Shown here piece after piece: positions 62,584 to 64,000 of a stretch of 64,000 nt of DNA (its first letter is position 1; every line of letters begins with the position of its first letter). The translations under genes were made by a program, and so were the position numbers. The DNA is from Rhizoctonia solani (lineage: Eukaryota > Basidiomycota > Agaricomycetes > Cantharellales > Ceratobasidiaceae). The notes under the pieces were generated by a model, which had not been told where the DNA came from, did not search any database, and saw nothing but the letters and a program-made list of their open reading frames with translations. The stretch is taken from contig NC_057372.1 in the NCBI RefSeq assembly GCF_016906535.1, positions 787,501 to 851,500 on the forward strand. Direction: 5' to 3'.

Positions 62584-63068
62584 TGCAACTCGAAATATTA
62601 TTAATTCTCGCCGGGCTCTGTTTGGTGTATCGTGTATGTAATGTCCAATACAACAACAGCTCGAGTCGATCACTTCGTTGGCCTTGACGCGGCTGTGGGG
62701 CGCGTGTGTGAAAACTGGATGGGCGGCTCGGGAGGATCCGTTGCCGTCTGGGAGCGATTTCCTCAAGTTAATTTTCCAAAATGTTATTGTGTGCCTATGC
62801 AATCTCAATCGCAATAGCAATAGCAAAAAAGTAAAACCAGCAAATCCAAATGATCCGTGTGTCTGTCTGGGCCGAACCGTTACACGCGAGGGGATGAAGG
62901 CGAAGGGGGACTCATTCATCAGAACGACAGCGCAGATCCGGTTCCACGAGGCCAAATCAAAAGCCGCCCCTGAACAATAGCAGTCCTCATGACAAATTCA
63001 TCCTCTCCAAGCATACAATCCGTGAGACCCCACATGAAACAAAATAGTCCTACTCTGCCCAAACTGCT
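62584..63068. other. Intergenic, unknown gene / Xaa-Pro aminopeptidase
   Basis: 485 bp between two minus-strand genes; contains the aminopeptidase 3' UTR and the promoter of the Ser/Pro-rich gene. No gene seen. Confidence 0.4.
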
Positions 63069-64000
63069 TCATGGGTCCCACAAATTCCTGGCAAATCCGC
63101 CCACACCGTCCGTGAGCAACACAGCATTTCCGTCTCGGCCAATGTAGAAGCAATCTTCCAATCGCACACCCACTTTGCCAAGGATGTAAATACCAGGCTC
63201 GTCAGACATGGCGTTCCCAGCTTCTAGTTTGTGCGCATTGTCAGATCCGCGTCGAAGATATGGTGCTTCATGTCCTTCAAGTCCAATACCTGCAGGGCAA
63301 ACCACGGGAATCAAAACTCAATAACAGCCGAGGTGAAACGAACCAAGTTTGCTCACCGTGTCCCAACCGATGCGAAAAGTACTTGGCCATCCCCGGTTGT
63401 TCGTTGTCCATATGTACCCGCGCAGCCTCGTCGACCCTGCGTGCTTCTACTCCTCGACGGGCAACACTAAATGCATACGCTTGTACCTTGGACACAGTCT
63501 CCCAGATACGAATATGATCATCAGGTACCACCGAGTCCGGTAGGGCAAATGTCTGAATAACCGGTTAGTCTCGTGCACAAATGAAAGAAAAGGGACAATC
63601 AAAAGTTTCCGTACCCGAGTAACATCAGACTCATAGTTATGCAACGACCCGCCTGTATCGATCAAAACCATATCCTGGGCTAAGAGCGTTCGATCGTTGC
63701 CACTCCCATGAGGTAACGCGGCATTCTCTACAATTCGGACCAGTCAGAACCACCTTGAACATTCACATGAATTCGGACGTACCCCCAAACTGAACGAGTG
63801 CAAAAGCGTTTTTGAGCCCAGCAGAAGAAAGAGCGAGAGCCATGAGTTCTTTAACTTGGGATTCCCGAATTCCAATGTACATGCGTTCTCGAACGGCCCG
63901 GATAGCCATGAGCGTTACCTAACACGAGAAAGGAGTTTTTAAGTTTTCTGTTGCTTGGATTATATAGGGGACATTACCTCATTGGCACATTGCATTAACG
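63069..64000 (-). CDS. Xaa-Pro aminopeptidase (M24B), C-terminal part (runs off the right edge)
   Basis: Metallopeptidase that removes N-terminal residues preceding proline. The visible part has AIRAVRERMYIGIRESQVKE LMALALSSAGLK, then FALVQFGENAALPHGSGNDR and the metal-binding strand MVLIDTGGSLHNYESDVTRT FALP (both Asp ligands). EQPGMAKYFSHRLGHG is spliced to IGLEGHEAPYL, giving the His ligand and the catalytic His, followed by EAGNAMSDEPGIYILGKVGV RLEDCFYI with both Glu ligands. The order D, D, H, E, E is complete, so the enzyme should be active. The protein ends GVGGFARNLWDP at 63069. Introns are short GT-AG. The N-terminal half lies outside the window, so localisation cannot be judged. Confidence 0.88.

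Overview
The window looks like a piece of a basidiomycete nuclear genome, probably an Agaricomycete. The genes are dense and multi-exon, with mostly 45-75 nt introns, many with a CTAAC-like branch point. They include fungal families such as an ADP1-type EGF/ABCG transporter, a PPS1 phosphatase, a YVC1-type channel and a DAL5-type permease, next to an EDC4 decapping scaffold and an STK32-type kinase. I see no bacterial, phage, plasmid, CRISPR or tRNA signal, and no intact transposon. Genus-level placement (Rhizoctonia-like) is only an impression.

Layout. 0-5 kb: the first exon of an amino-acid permease (minus) is divergent from the ADP1-like transporter. 4.7-10.2 kb is a long gene-poor tract. 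10.2-25.3 kb: PPS1-like phosphatase (+), ALG12 mannosyltransferase (-), YVC1-like TRP channel (+), STK32-like kinase (+), SPO11 (-), and the PP1 inhibitor YPI1 (+). 25.7-34.2 kb: POF1-like nucleotidyltransferase (+), MIC60 (-), a low-complexity Ala/Pro/Glu-rich protein (+), and a PX-PB1 protein (-). 36-49 kb: threonine aldolase (-), UbiA prenyltransferase (+), proteasome alpha-4 (-), DAL5-type permease (-), an unidentified gene (-), SFT2 (+), and a WW-domain protein (+). 49.6-64 kb: TAF4-like TFIID subunit (+), EDC4 (+), a membrane-anchored histidine-phosphatase-like protein (-), a Ser/Pro-rich unknown (-), and a truncated Xaa-Pro aminopeptidase (-).

These are mostly housekeeping genes and do not form a pathway cluster. 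What stands out is their arrangement. Three head-to-head pairs share 75-86 bp promoters (ALG12/YVC1, SPO11/YPI1, MIC60/low-complexity gene), and several convergent pairs end within about 130-540 bp of each other.

Many conserved genes change reading frame abruptly while the protein similarity continues. Nearly every change has the sign of one missing base, often in a short homopolymer. I read these as consensus deletions and annotate the genes as genes, not pseudogenes. Some introns appear to use GC-AG splice sites. Exon coordinates come from reading the sequence by eye; outer gene limits are more reliable than internal junctions. I did not find a convincing new multi-gene system. The best leads are listed as findings.
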